A stretch of 64,000 nucleotides of DNA from Paenibacillus gyeongsangnamensis. Its GTDB lineage: Bacteria > Bacillota > Bacilli > Paenibacillales > NBRC-103111. The position numbers were made by a program, and so were the translations under genes. The notes beneath the pieces were generated by a model. The model searched no databases, was not told the origin of the DNA, and was given only the letters and a program-made list of their open reading frames with translations. Shown one piece after another: positions 52,273-61,742 of the stretch. The stretch lies in contig NZ_JAQAGZ010000003.1 in assembly GCF_027533625.1 (NCBI RefSeq), positions 310,001-374,000 on the forward strand, in the 5' to 3' direction. The number at the start of each line of letters is the position of its first letter. Position 1 is the first letter of the stretch.

Positions 52273-54648
52273 GTGTCGATGCTTAATATTATCGGACGGA
52301 GCAAGGGCAGGCCGCTTGGCATCATGGTCCTGCTCTTCACGCTGCTGTTCTCCTTGCTCTCCGTACCGGTCGCTCCGAAGGCTCAGGCCAAAACCGTACG
52401 TGCGGCGATCGTGAGCGATGTCACCGGGGACGTGAAGGTGAAGAAAGCCGGCGGCTCCAAATCGTATCAGGTATACAAGGATATGACCTTGAACCAAGGG
52501 GATCTGATTACGACAGGAAAAGCTTCCTACGCCGTACTGAAAATCGTGGATCACGACGACGAGCTGACCATCAGCGATAACGCCGAAGTATACATCTCCG
52601 ATTTGATGGATCATGGTGCGGGCAAAACCTCGAAGCTCAAATCATGGGCAGGCTCCATGTGGTCCAAAGTCAAATCGCTTGTAAGCTCGGACGACGAGTT
52701 TGAAGTGGAGACCCCCACGGCCGTCATGGGCGTTAGAGGTACGCAATTCCTTACATATATTAATCCGAAAACGGGCCAGACGCTCATGCTGGTCGTCGCA
52801 GGCAAAGTCAGCGCTGCGAATCTGCTGAGCTCGGGGAGCGGATCCGGCTCCGTACAGTCCCAGAACCGGGTGACAGTGTATCCGGCCCAGCAAATCCTTT
52901 TAACGACCTCCACTAAAGATCCCGAGCCCGACCTGCGCTCGAAGATCAGCTATACCGATGCGAAACAGATCGTCGATCTTGTTTCGCCGAAAGTGCTCGA
53001 GGCGTTCATCAAAAATATTCCCGGCATACAGGCGGAGAATGATCAGATCAAGCAGCAGCTCCTGGAGCAATTTAACCAAGGAATCACGAAACCGGATGCA
53101 TCCAGCGTTCTGCTCCTGGAAACGCAAGCGGAGCTCGACGCGGTCAGGAATAATTTCGATGCGATCATTCCTCTTCTTGCGAAGCAAGCGGTCGACAGCA
53201 AAAAAATCGACTCTGCGTTAATCGATAGCGTGAACCGGCAAATTTTCGATCCGTCCAAACGAATCGATTTTATGAAAGAGCCGGTTCCTTTAGATAAAAA
53301 TGCGGGCATGGACCCTAAGTTGTTCGTGCCGCCTGCCCCTGAAAACCCGTTCGATCGCGAAAGGAAAGAGATGCAGGCCGCACAACGTTCGGCTGACCTG
53401 CAGAAGATGGAACAGCAAATGGCGGGAATCATCGAAGCGAACAAAAAAACGGAAGCGGCCTTGAATCAGGCGGCCGTGGACAGCTTCATGGCGACTCTGG
53501 ATTCGGCCGGCCGGCAGGCGTTCATCGACAACCAGAAAAAGAATGCGCAAGCTACGACGCCTTCCACAGCCGGCTCCTCCGGCGGAAACGGAGTAAGTGC
53601 AGGCGGCAGCGGAGGAACCGGTGGAAACACTGGCAGCTCTTCTTCGGACGATAGCCGCATAGAGGCCCCAACCGTTACGGCTCCTGCCGCCGTGGTGAAA
53701 AATCCGGTTGTCCTTAAGGCGAAAGCGTCCGCCAAAGCCACGATTCAAATTTATAACGGTGCAACGTTGGTCGGATCGCAAGCAGGCAATGATGCGGCGG
53801 ACGTTGAGATTCAGCTGAGCCCCCTTGCGGAGGGCGCAGCCAATTTGACCGCGAAGGCAGTCAGAGGCAGCAGGTCGAGTTCGGCCGTCGCCATCCCGGC
53901 GTTCACGGTAGTCGATCCGGGTACTGCCGTTCTTGTCAGTCCTACAGCGGATACCGTGTTTGGCAAAGGCATGGCTAAGATTGAAGCCAAGGCACCGGCT
54001 GGCAGCAAAATTCTCGTGCTTAATACCGATCAGGTGCTTGCCGGCGCCGACGGCAAAGGAGCGGATACGGTAACGATTCCGCTGCCGGACGGAAATTACA
54101 GCGGCCTGAAGCTGGTTACGGAGAAGTCGGGAATCCGCGGAAACGCCGTTCCCGTTCCCGGGCGAATATCCGTCGATACTTCGTCCACAGCCGGGTTCGT
54201 CTTATCTGATCCCGTGATCTCGAACGGAGTGGCGACGTATACCTTGAAGCTGAAAAACTTCACCGGCTCGTCCGCTTTCTACGCGGTGGAGGCGCATCTC
54301 GTTTACAATAACTCGGAGCTGAATTACGAGGGGCCGACAGAGCTCCCTTCCAATGCTTCGACGGTATTCGGGAGCGGGGATTCCGCCGAGATCCTGAACC
54401 AGATTCAAGGTCAGACGCAAAATGAGCTGATCTATGCCGGGACACGCTTCGTGCAGGGGAACACGGCAGCCGAAAACCTCACGGTTGACGGGGAAAAGGT
54501 GCTTGTGACCATTCCTCTTAAAATCCGGAATGCAGCAGCAACACCTGCAGCAAGTCTCGTTTATATGAAGATCGTAAACAAGGATTCCGGTACGGTATAC
54601 GAATGGCCGATCCAGTCCGGTTCCGTTACGAATACGGTAGCGCCTTAA
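52273..54648 (+). CDS. Secreted FecR-domain protein with cohesin-like C-terminus
   Basis: 791 residues from GTG 52273 with GAGAGGAG eight bases upstream. Signal peptide 1-38 (FTLLFSLLSVPVAPKAQA). FecR-type domain about 45-180: VTGDVKVKKAGGSKSYQVYKDMTLNQGDLITTGKAS and FEVETPTAVMGVRGTQFLTYINPKTGQTLMLVVAGKV. Then a helical linker, a Ser/Gly-rich segment (about 435-460), Ig-like repeats (TVTAPAAVVKNPVVLKAKAS), and a cohesin-like end (GFVLSDPVISNGVATYTLKLKNF, AHLVYNNSELNYEG). No membrane anchor, so it is exported. Pairs with the cyclase upstream. Confidence 0.88.
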   Translation: MSMLNIIGRSKGRPLGIMVLLFTLLFSLLSVPVAPKAQAKTVRAAIVSDVTGDVKVKKAGGSKSYQVYKDMTLNQGDLITTGKASYAVLKIVDHDDELTISDNAEVYISDLMDHGAGKTSKLKSWAGSMWSKVKSLVSSDDEFEVETPTAVMGVRGTQFLTYINPKTGQTLMLVVAGKVSAANLLSSGSGSGSVQSQNRVTVYPAQQILLTTSTKDPEPDLRSKISYTDAKQIVDLVSPKVLEAFIKNIPGIQAENDQIKQQLLEQFNQGITKPDASSVLLLETQAELDAVRNNFDAIIPLLAKQAVDSKKIDSALIDSVNRQIFDPSKRIDFMKEPVPLDKNAGMDPKLFVPPAPENPFDRERKEMQAAQRSADLQKMEQQMAGIIEANKKTEAALNQAAVDSFMATLDSAGRQAFIDNQKKNAQATTPSTAGSSGGNGVSAGGSGGTGGNTGSSSSDDSRIEAPTVTAPAAVVKNPVVLKAKASAKATIQIYNGATLVGSQAGNDAADVEIQLSPLAEGAANLTAKAVRGSRSSSAVAIPAFTVVDPGTAVLVSPTADTVFGKGMAKIEAKAPAGSKILVLNTDQVLAGADGKGADTVTIPLPDGNYSGLKLVTEKSGIRGNAVPVPGRISVDTSSTAGFVLSDPVISNGVATYTLKLKNFTGSSAFYAVEAHLVYNNSELNYEGPTELPSNASTVFGSGDSAEILNQIQGQTQNELIYAGTRFVQGNTAAENLTVDGEKVLVTIPLKIRNAAATPAASLVYMKIVNKDSGTVYEWPIQSGSVTNTVAP

Positions 54649-54672
54649 TAGGTTGTCAGGAAGGAGACAAGT

Positions 54673-56295
54673 ATGAATAGAGCAAGCAAAATAGCGGCCG
54701 GTTCGTTGCTGATCTTCGCTCTGATCGGAAGCGGCGGCGTATCCGCCGCTTCGATCGGCAAGACCAGCCTGAGGGGCGGCGACAATCAAATACTAACCTC
54801 CGTCACGACGGAAGCCGGTACCGGCGCCTTAGGCAGCGAGAACGGGGGTAAGCTTACAGCCTTGTTCCGGTCTCCGGCAGGCTTGACCGCGCTTCCGGAC
54901 GGCACGCTGCTGGTTTCGGATACGCGCAATCATTTGATCCGTTCGATCAAGGACAATCTCGTTGCAACTTATGCGGGGATGTTGTACCAGCTGGATGATA
55001 CGGGCTTTCCGGTCGGAGGACTGCTCGACGGCAAGAAGGATCGCTCGGTGTTTCAAGGGCCGATGGGCCTTGCGGCCGATGCGGCCGGCAATGTCTACGT
55101 AGCCGACTCGGCCAACAATGCCATTCGGAAGATCGGCGCAGGCGGCACCGTCAGCACGCTGGCGGGAAGCGGTCTCCTGGGAAGCAAGGACGGGGCGGCC
55201 AAGGAAGCGACCTTCCATCACCCTTCGGCTGTCGCCGTGGCTGCCGACGGAACGGTATATGTTGCCGATACGCTGAACCATATGATTCGTAGCATTTCTC
55301 CGTCGGGCCAGGTCAGTACGCTGAATTCGGCTTCATCGCGCGTCGTTGAAGTGACGCCGGGTCAAGTCGTGGCCGCCGGGGATTATCAGGACGGAGATTT
55401 GAAGGCGGCACGCTTCAATGAACCTACCGGTCTTGTGCTGGATCAACAAGGAAATCTGGTGGTCAGCGACTCCGGGAACCAACGCATCCGTTATATCGAT
55501 CTCAAGCAAGGCAAAGTAACTACACTAGCCGGGGGCGGCTTCGCGGCAAGCGGAGGTTCCGCCGTATACGATAAGCATGAGCTGTACGTAGCAGGGGATT
55601 ACGCAGACGGCGATGCGCTGCAAGCCAGGTTTCATTTTCCGATGGGCATCGCAGTTACGGAAGAAGGCGGTGTCGTCATTGCGGACAGCCAGAACCACGC
55701 GGTACGTTATTTGCTTGACGGAAGAGTGTATACGCTGGCCGGCGCGCCGGATTTGACTACGGGTGAAGAGGATGGCACCGAACGCGGAGCGCGGTTGAAC
55801 CGTCCTGCAGCCGTTGCCGTATCTGCCGACGGGAGTATTTATGTTGCGGATTCCTACAATAATAAAGTCCGCAAGATCAGCCCTTACCGTCTGCCCGCCG
55901 ATCTTCCGGCAAACGATCAAGTGAAAGTGGTGCTGGATTCCGCCGTGATGGCATTCGACGCCCAGCCCGAAATCGTGAACGGTCGAACGATGGTTCCCGT
56001 CCGTGCCATTACCGAGGCGCTGGGCTTCAAAGTGACGTTCGACGACGCGACGAGTTCGGTGCAGCTTACCAAAGACGGTACGACGGTCGAGCTGTATGTC
56101 GGCAAGACCGGCATCAAGCGGCTTGTCGCAGGGAAGGATGCTCAAGCAAAGCCGACCGACGTGGAGCCGTATATTCGTCAGGATCGGACCTACGTCCCCG
56201 TGCGTTTCTTCGCTGAAGAAATCGGTCTGGACGTACAGTGGAACGACGAGAACCGGACGGTCATTCTGAGACAGCGTACCGACGTAAAACTGTAA
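54673..56295 (+). CDS. Secreted NHL-repeat protein with C-terminal copper-amine-oxidase-like (stalk) domain
   Basis: 540 residues, 24 bases after the FecR gene. Signal peptide 1-26 (IAAGSLLIFALIGSGGVSA). Residues about 50-410 form an NHL beta-propeller with six or more units (GLTALPDGTLLVSDTRNHLIRSI, GLAADAAGNVYVADSANNAIRKI, AVAVAADGTVYVADTLNHMIRSI). Residues about 425-535 are two stalk repeats (MVPVRAITEALGFKVTF, YVPVRFFAEEIGLDVQW). Likely wall-bound, presenting a propeller that binds a carbohydrate or partner protein. Confidence 0.9.
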   Translation: MNRASKIAAGSLLIFALIGSGGVSAASIGKTSLRGGDNQILTSVTTEAGTGALGSENGGKLTALFRSPAGLTALPDGTLLVSDTRNHLIRSIKDNLVATYAGMLYQLDDTGFPVGGLLDGKKDRSVFQGPMGLAADAAGNVYVADSANNAIRKIGAGGTVSTLAGSGLLGSKDGAAKEATFHHPSAVAVAADGTVYVADTLNHMIRSISPSGQVSTLNSASSRVVEVTPGQVVAAGDYQDGDLKAARFNEPTGLVLDQQGNLVVSDSGNQRIRYIDLKQGKVTTLAGGGFAASGGSAVYDKHELYVAGDYADGDALQARFHFPMGIAVTEEGGVVIADSQNHAVRYLLDGRVYTLAGAPDLTTGEEDGTERGARLNRPAAVAVSADGSIYVADSYNNKVRKISPYRLPADLPANDQVKVVLDSAVMAFDAQPEIVNGRTMVPVRAITEALGFKVTFDDATSSVQLTKDGTTVELYVGKTGIKRLVAGKDAQAKPTDVEPYIRQDRTYVPVRFFAEEIGLDVQWNDENRTVILRQRTDVKL

Positions 56296-56308
56296 AGCGG
56301 TAATTCGA

Positions 56309-56410
56309 CCAGGATAAACGGCTACGCCGTCCTTGTCTTACAAGGACCAGCGCGTTTATCAAGGTTGATGCGAAGCTATAAGTCCACGAAAACTTATAAA
56401 GTCTTATCAA
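56309..56410 (-). repeat. R1 interspersed repeat, copy E (inverted)
   Basis: Full-length, about 102 bp, in the opposite orientation to the others. Its minus-strand sequence matches copies B and C with perfect inner and outer stems. It lies between the NHL gene and the shared terminator. Confidence 0.9.
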
Positions 56411-56414
56411 ATAA

Positions 56415-56473
56415 AACAGACCTATTCTGTGGCGAAGCAAGAGGATCTCTTCTTCACAGAATAGGTCTTTTCG
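56415..56473. terminator. Terminator after the NHL gene and R1 copy E
   Basis: AGACCTATTCTGTG/CACAGAATAGGTCT, 14-base arms, with a 23-base loop and TTTTCG tail. Confidence 0.82.
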
Positions 56474-56546
56474 ATTATGATTAAGCCATATGATGAAGTG
56501 GGATCTGATACGGCTGGGGACATGCGGTAGGAAGGAAGGGTTTGAA

Positions 56547-57293
56547 GTGAAAGACGAACGGGAGCTGCTGGCTCGGATCGAGCAGCTGGAAAGGAAGAAC
56601 CAGGAGCTGGCACTGCTGCTGGAATCATCGATGGAGCTGAACAGGGAAGGCGCGGCCGGGGATCACCCGTTCTCGATCAGTCTCATTCATTCCCTGGTGC
56701 TGGCACTGGATTCGAGGGATCCTTACACAGCGGGCCATTCTTCCAGGGTAGCGCTGTACTCGCTCTGGATCGCCCGCAAACTGAAATGGCCGGAGGACGA
56801 ATGCATACATTTCCATAGGGGCGCTCTGATGCACGATATCGGTAAGATCGGAGTGCCCGACCGTATTCTTCTCAAGGCGGACAGCTTGAATGATGACGAG
56901 TTCGAAATTATGGCTTCGCATACGACGATCGGTGCCCGAATTTTATCCCGCATGGAGCCGAAAGAACGGATGCGCCAGGCTACGCAGATCGCCAAGCACC
57001 ACCATGAGAAAATGGACGGAACCGGTTATCCGGACGGGCTAAGCGGAGAGCGAATTCCGTTCGATGCGAGAATTGTGGCTGTGGCGGATGCTTTTGACGC
57101 CATGACGACCGACCGTCCGTATGCGAAGGGAAGAAGCCTCAGAGACGGCGTGTATGAGCTGGAACGCTGCAAGGGAACGCACTTCGATCCAAAAGCGGTG
57201 GATGCGTTCCGGGAGGTAATGGAGGAAAGGAACTATTTGAGGGCGGCCGACCGAAACTGGGTTGACAGCCTCGGGACCTCCCGGAATCCTTAA
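56547..57293 (+). CDS. HD-GYP domain cyclic di-GMP phosphodiesterase
   Basis: 248 residues from GTG 56547 (AAGGG six bases upstream); an ATG at 56490 has no site. Short coiled coil, then the HD-GYP domain: GHSSRVALYSLWIARKL, LMHDIGKIGVPDRILLKADSL, HHEKMDGTGYPDGL (HHE and GYP), ADAFDAMTTDRPYAKGRS. Degrades c-di-GMP. No sensory domain, so it may act with a partner. Likely balances the diguanylate cyclase at 4-5 kb. Confidence 0.92.
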   Translation: MKDERELLARIEQLERKNQELALLLESSMELNREGAAGDHPFSISLIHSLVLALDSRDPYTAGHSSRVALYSLWIARKLKWPEDECIHFHRGALMHDIGKIGVPDRILLKADSLNDDEFEIMASHTTIGARILSRMEPKERMRQATQIAKHHHEKMDGTGYPDGLSGERIPFDARIVAVADAFDAMTTDRPYAKGRSLRDGVYELERCKGTHFDPKAVDAFREVMEERNYLRAADRNWVDSLGTSRNP

Positions 57294-57448
57294 GAATCGG
57301 GGATTGGAAGCCAGACGAACCTAAGCCTTGGTCCTGCGGATCCGGGCTTGTTTTGTATAAGGGAACGGTCTGCCATTCCGGCCGGGTTCTAAACTTTGCA
57401 GGCAGCCGAACCGATATACATGGGGGAAGGTGGAAGGAGGGGTGGCTC

Positions 57449-58873
57449 GTGAAACCTGATCGGACGGAGGATAAGCTGCAGGCTTTCTTAAAGCGGGATC
57501 CTTTTTATTTGAAAACGTATGTAAGAGAACACCCTGATAATAAGATGGCCTGGTATTTGCTTGGACGCGAATACGAGGAGCAGGGGAAGAAGGGCAAAGC
57601 CCTTTACTGTTACGCGCAGGCCGGCGAAATTTACGAGGCTTATGAGAACCAGACGATACAGCTGCCTCCGGATGTGCTGGAGCCGATTCGGCAATGGAAG
57701 GCGAGAGCAGTAAGGTCAAGAAGAAAACGCTATCTTCGCTGGACGGCGCTGTCGCTCGTGGCGGCGGCCGCCATTGTCTATGCCCCGCTGCATAACACGG
57801 AGTCCCCGAAGGCGGAATCGGTGCTCCCAGCCGGCATGACGCCTCAGCAGCTGCAAGAGACCAAGGTATATTATTTATCCGGACCCAAGTCGAAGGAAGC
57901 GGTCGGCTCTGCGCTGCAGGAGATGCTGCTTCAGGAGTGGATCGCCAGCTACGGCATCTTGACTAGAGGGGTTGCTATCGGCCAGACGCATTGGATCGGA
58001 TGGCTCAAGAAGCCGGAGCTGCTGATCTCGGTGGAGGCGAAGGGAGATGCTTCCCAGCAGCAGATCAGTTACTTAGATCGGGCCAGCTGCAATTGTCAGC
58101 CGGGAGATTCCGGGAAAGCGGCGGAAATCGTCGCCGCCTGGATGATCAGGCAAGAGCAGGAGCTTGCATTGAGATCGGCCGTCGCTTCCTATATACGCCG
58201 AACCGGCAGGGCGCCCGAATCGCCTTCCGATCTGACCCAGAGCTATCCGAGTAATACGCTGCCGGGTTTGACGCCGTATATGCAGGAGCAGTACGAGCGG
58301 CAGAAGGAAACGATGATTACGGAGATAGCGGCCTGGGTCCGGCAGCATCCGCAGCCTGCGGGCGAGCCTCTTCCTGCGCAAGCGTCTGCCGCAGCCCAGA
58401 CCGCAGGGGGGAAGCTCACCAAGCCGCTGAATGAGCCGATGCGGATTGTCGTGGACAAGACGGCGCACCGTCTGGCCGTTCTCAGCGGAAATATGATCGT
58501 AAGGAACTATCCGGTAGGGCTTGGCGGCGACCGGACACCGGAGGGAAGCTTCACCATCAGCGAGAAGGTGCGCAATCCGAACGGCAAGTCGAACGGCGAA
58601 TTCGGCTCCAGGGGCATGACGCTCTCCGATACGCAGTATGCCATTCACGGGACGAACAAGCCGGCCAGCATGGAGAAGGATCAGTCGCTTGGATGCGTCC
58701 GGATGCTGAAGGACGATGTGGAGGAGCTGTTTGATCTGGTGCCGCTCGGCACGCCCGTGACCATCGGGAAAGGATTGCTGCCGGAGGAAATTGAACGGAG
58801 AGAAGCGCCTTACACCGTACCGTTATTCAGTGAGGAAACGAATCCGGGCAAGGTGTATAAATGGTTAGATTAA
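57449..58873 (+). CDS. Membrane-anchored L,D-transpeptidase (YkuD)
   Basis: 474 residues from GTG 57449 with GGAGG eight bases upstream; the frame is open further 5'. Residues about 35-75 resemble a TPR helix pair (AWYLLGREYEEQGKKGKALYCYAQAG); one span at about 95-112. The YkuD domain at about 330-460 ends in the catalytic IHGTNKPASMEKDQSLGCVRM (HGT...SxGCxR). Cross-links peptidoglycan or anchors wall proteins, independent of penicillin-binding proteins. Downstream of the HD-GYP gene. Confidence 0.9.
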   Translation: MKPDRTEDKLQAFLKRDPFYLKTYVREHPDNKMAWYLLGREYEEQGKKGKALYCYAQAGEIYEAYENQTIQLPPDVLEPIRQWKARAVRSRRKRYLRWTALSLVAAAAIVYAPLHNTESPKAESVLPAGMTPQQLQETKVYYLSGPKSKEAVGSALQEMLLQEWIASYGILTRGVAIGQTHWIGWLKKPELLISVEAKGDASQQQISYLDRASCNCQPGDSGKAAEIVAAWMIRQEQELALRSAVASYIRRTGRAPESPSDLTQSYPSNTLPGLTPYMQEQYERQKETMITEIAAWVRQHPQPAGEPLPAQASAAAQTAGGKLTKPLNEPMRIVVDKTAHRLAVLSGNMIVRNYPVGLGGDRTPEGSFTISEKVRNPNGKSNGEFGSRGMTLSDTQYAIHGTNKPASMEKDQSLGCVRMLKDDVEELFDLVPLGTPVTIGKGLLPEEIERREAPYTVPLFSEETNPGKVYKWLD

Positions 58874-58932
58874 AAAACGGCCGGTCAGGATGTCTTTCCT
58901 AAAGGCCATTTTTGCGGTGAGCAACGATGGAT

Positions 58933-59067
58933 TTAGCGATTGAAAATAAGCAGGGCGGCCATCAGGACGACAAGCACCGCAAAGATGGAGCTGACCCAGA
59001 TGATCAGCTTCTTGTTCGGTTCATCCTTTGTTCTGCGCTTCAAATAGGTGGGTTTGTTCTTATGCAT
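58933..59067 (-). CDS. Small single-span membrane protein, 44 aa
   Basis: From ATG 59067: basic N-terminus MHKNKPTYLKRRTKDEPNKK then one span (IIWVSSIFAVLVVLMAALLIF) and a short tail. Weak ribosome site. Family not recognised; the composition fits a real membrane peptide. Confidence 0.5.
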   Translation of the reverse strand: MHKNKPTYLKRRTKDEPNKKLIIWVSSIFAVLVVLMAALLIFNR

Positions 59068-59233
59068 GGAGATCAGCCCTGCCTTTTCTGAGGTTTATTA
59101 TTATTTTATCATAATGTAACCGTTTTAGAAGAGTCGTTTTAGGCCTTGTCCCCTTTATTTTTGTGCGGCAAAAGGATAAACTGTCAAAAGAGGAATATCG
59201 ATTGCTGAACGGTTAAGGGGAGAAAACAACCAG

Positions 59234-60328
59234 ATGTTGTACAAACAGATAGCAAAACCGGTGCTGTTTCGGATGGATCCGGAGTCGGCGCATCATCTCA
59301 TTATCAACGGAATGCACACGGTCGGCAAGCTTCCCGGCGGCAGATCTCTGCTGAAGGCGATGTATGGAGTCGGATCGTACCCGGAGCTGGAGATGGAGCT
59401 TTGGGGGATCCGTTTTCCCAATCCGGTAGGCCTTGCCGCAGGGCTTGACAAGAATGCGAAGGCGGTGCCGGGCTTCTCAAGTATCGGTTTCGGCTTTATG
59501 GAGGCCGGCACGGTAACGCCGAAGCCGCAGGAGGGCAATGAGCTGCCCCGGCTGTTCCGTTTGCCCGAGGACGTAGCGTTGATTAACCGGATGGGCTTCA
59601 ACAACGTCGGGATTGAAGGGATGAAGCGCAATCTCCGCAATCAAGGGAAACGCACGATTCCCCTGGCCATCAATATCGGCAAGAACAAGGTTACTCCCAA
59701 TGAGAAGGCGGAGGAGGATTACCGCGCCTGCATCCAGGCGCTGTACGGATACGGCGATTTCTTCGTCGTGAACATCTCGTCGCCGAATACGCCGGACCTG
59801 AGAGCTTTGCAGCACGGCGACGACCTGTCCTGGCTGCTTGCGGCGGTGAAGGAGGAAATCCGGCAGCAGCACGCGCGCTTCGGAGGAAGGGAGAAGCCGG
59901 TGCTCGTGAAGATTGCGCCGGACCTGCAGCCGCAGGAAGTTGAATACATGGTCGAAACGATCGTAAAGAGCGGCGTATCAGGCATTATCGCCTCGAACAC
60001 GACCATTTCGCGGGAAGGGCTTGTCCACCCGAACCGGGGGGAGACCGGCGGCCTGAGCGGACGTCCGCTCACGGAACGCTCGACCGAGCTGATCAGGACG
60101 CTCTACAAGGCAACCGGAGGCCGGCTTCCGATCATCGGGTCGGGCGGCATTTTCTCCGCGGAGGATGCATATGAAAAAATACGGGCCGGAGCCAGTCTCG
60201 TAGAAATCTACACGGCGCTCATTTACGAAGGGCCCGAGCTTCTGCGCCGAATCAACGGCGGGCTGCGCGAGCTGCTGAAGCGGGACGGCTTCAAGCATGT
60301 GTCGGAGGCGATCGGCTCGGAGCATTAA
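59234..60328 (+). CDS. pyrD: Dihydroorotate dehydrogenase (quinone), class 2
   Basis: Oxidises dihydroorotate to orotate in pyrimidine synthesis with a membrane quinone as acceptor. 364 residues. N-terminal helices (about 1-45) form the quinone tunnel; the barrel follows with FPNPVGLAAGLDKNA, GTVTPKPQEGN, NRMGFNNVG, VVNISSPNTPDLRALQ (catalytic Ser), NTTISREG and IGSGGIFSAEDAYEKIRAGASLV. AAGGGGAG precedes the ATG. Heads a three-gene run. Confidence 0.95.
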   Translation: MLYKQIAKPVLFRMDPESAHHLIINGMHTVGKLPGGRSLLKAMYGVGSYPELEMELWGIRFPNPVGLAAGLDKNAKAVPGFSSIGFGFMEAGTVTPKPQEGNELPRLFRLPEDVALINRMGFNNVGIEGMKRNLRNQGKRTIPLAINIGKNKVTPNEKAEEDYRACIQALYGYGDFFVVNISSPNTPDLRALQHGDDLSWLLAAVKEEIRQQHARFGGREKPVLVKIAPDLQPQEVEYMVETIVKSGVSGIIASNTTISREGLVHPNRGETGGLSGRPLTERSTELIRTLYKATGGRLPIIGSGGIFSAEDAYEKIRAGASLVEIYTALIYEGPELLRRINGGLRELLKRDGFKHVSEAIGSEH

Positions 60329-60355
60329 GGTGAAGTCAGAATGGAGGAAGCCGGT

Positions 60356-61159
60356 ATGGATGGACGCGATTGGAAGAAATTTCTGCTGCCTTACGAACAG
60401 GCGGTGGAGGAGCTTAAGGTCAAATTCAAGACGCTGCGCGGCGAACTGAAGAGCCGCGAGGAATATTCCCCCATTGAATTCGTTACGGGCCGCGTGAAGC
60501 GGATTTCAAGCATATTGGATAAAGCCAAGCGGCTGAGCGTGCCCATGGAACAGCTGGAAACCGGAATCGAGGATATTGCCGGGATCCGGATCATGTGCCA
60601 GTTCGTTGAGGATATCGAGCGGCTCGCCGAGCTGATCAAGTCGCGCGAAGACATGACCTTCCTCTACGAGAAGGATTATATTAAGAACAATAAGCCGAGC
60701 GGCTACCGCAGCTTTCATATTATTGTAGAATACCCCGTTCAGACCGCGCTTGGCATGAAGCGCGTGTTGGCGGAGATCCAGCTGAGAACACTGGCGATGA
60801 ATTTCTGGGCGACGATCGAGCATTCGCTGAATTACAAATACCGGGAGAGTCTGCCTCCGGAAGTGACGAACCGGCTCAGCAAAGCGGCGGAGGCGGCTTA
60901 CCAGCTCGATCAGGAGATGAGCAGCATCCGCGTGGAAATTATGGAAGCCCAGAAGCTGTTCGAAGACAAGTCGGATATTATCGCCCGGGTGCTGAACGGC
61001 ATCCAAGAGCTTTATTTCTACCACAGAGTCCGCGAGGCCGCGCAGTTCCAGCTGCGGTTCAACGAGCTCTGGGACACGGACGACGCCTGGCATCTGAAGC
61101 ATCTGCTGCATCAGGTGGAGGAAGCGATCCGGCGGGCGAAGAAAGGCTCGTCAACCTGA
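60356..61159 (+). CDS. Small alarmone synthetase, RelP/RelQ type
   Basis: Makes (p)ppGpp from GTP/GDP and ATP. About 267 residues from ATG 60356 (GGAGG eight bases upstream); an ATG at 60341 (five residues earlier) is also possible. Single RelA_SpoT synthetase domain: VKFKTLRGELKSREEYSPIEFVTGRVKRISSILDKAKR, IEDIAGIRIMCQFVEDI, KPSGYRSFHIIVEYP, AEIQLRTLAMNFWATIEHSLNYKY. No HD hydrolase domain, so it only synthesises. Between pyrD and the DUF309 gene. Confidence 0.9.
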   Translation: MDGRDWKKFLLPYEQAVEELKVKFKTLRGELKSREEYSPIEFVTGRVKRISSILDKAKRLSVPMEQLETGIEDIAGIRIMCQFVEDIERLAELIKSREDMTFLYEKDYIKNNKPSGYRSFHIIVEYPVQTALGMKRVLAEIQLRTLAMNFWATIEHSLNYKYRESLPPEVTNRLSKAAEAAYQLDQEMSSIRVEIMEAQKLFEDKSDIIARVLNGIQELYFYHRVREAAQFQLRFNELWDTDDAWHLKHLLHQVEEAIRRAKKGSST

Positions 61160-61179
61160 TGGCGGAGGAGCGGCGGAAC

Positions 61180-61602
61180 ATGACGCAGTATGACCGGCTG
61201 TATGTTCAGTTCATTTACTATTTTAATTTCGAGCGGGATTATTTCGAGTGCCACGAGGTAATGGAGGAGCTGTGGCTCGAAGAAGGCCGCGATCCTTTAT
61301 ATCAGGGCCTGCTGCAGGTAGCAGTAGGCCTTTACCATTATCGGAACGGCAATCCGAACGGCTCCGTGAAGCTGTTCACCGCGGGACTCGAAAAGCTGAA
61401 CGGCTTCGGCGGGATCGAGCTCGGCATCGACTTGAAGCGCCTGCGGGAGGACAGCGAACGTTATCTGGACAAGCTGCATAAGCGGGAGAAGGAGCCGTTT
61501 GAATTCTACGATCTGGACATCCGGATAGTGGACGACCGTCTTGTGCAAGCCGTGGAGGCGCTCCGGCAGCATCCGCCTGAGGAGCATGGGGAAGAGAACT
61601 AA
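61180..61602 (+). CDS. DUF309 family protein
   Basis: 140 residues from ATG 61180 (GAGGAG nine bases upstream); an ATG at 61159 overlaps the previous stop by one base. Helical protein with the family HExxE-like block FECHEVMEELWLEEGRDPLYQGLLQVAVGLYHYRNGN. Function unknown; possibly a metal-dependent helical bundle. Translated close behind the alarmone synthetase. Confidence 0.85.
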   Translation: MTQYDRLYVQFIYYFNFERDYFECHEVMEELWLEEGRDPLYQGLLQVAVGLYHYRNGNPNGSVKLFTAGLEKLNGFGGIELGIDLKRLREDSERYLDKLHKREKEPFEFYDLDIRIVDDRLVQAVEALRQHPPEEHGEEN

Positions 61603-61681
61603 CTACGGCGGCATGCATGGGGACCGGTTTTGTTATTCCGCCTCAATGAGCTCATGCCATCGGCCAATGGAACCCGCAAAA

Positions 61682-61735
61682 GAAAAAAAGGGTGCGTCCC
61701 GGACCGTTATCGTTCGGTCTTTGACGCAACCTTGG
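61682..61735 (-). terminator. Terminator of the CPHC thioredoxin-like gene
   Basis: Minus strand hairpin: TTGCGTC/GACGCA outer arms and GACCG/CGGTC inner arms, then CCCTTTTTTTCTTTT. Confidence 0.82.
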
Positions 61736-61742
61736 TTTTGAA

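Noticed and set aside
52273-54648. FecR protein as a classic sigma-factor regulator
   Set aside because: No ECF sigma or TonB-type gene is nearby and the protein is exported without an anchor, so the FecR-sigma model is not supported.
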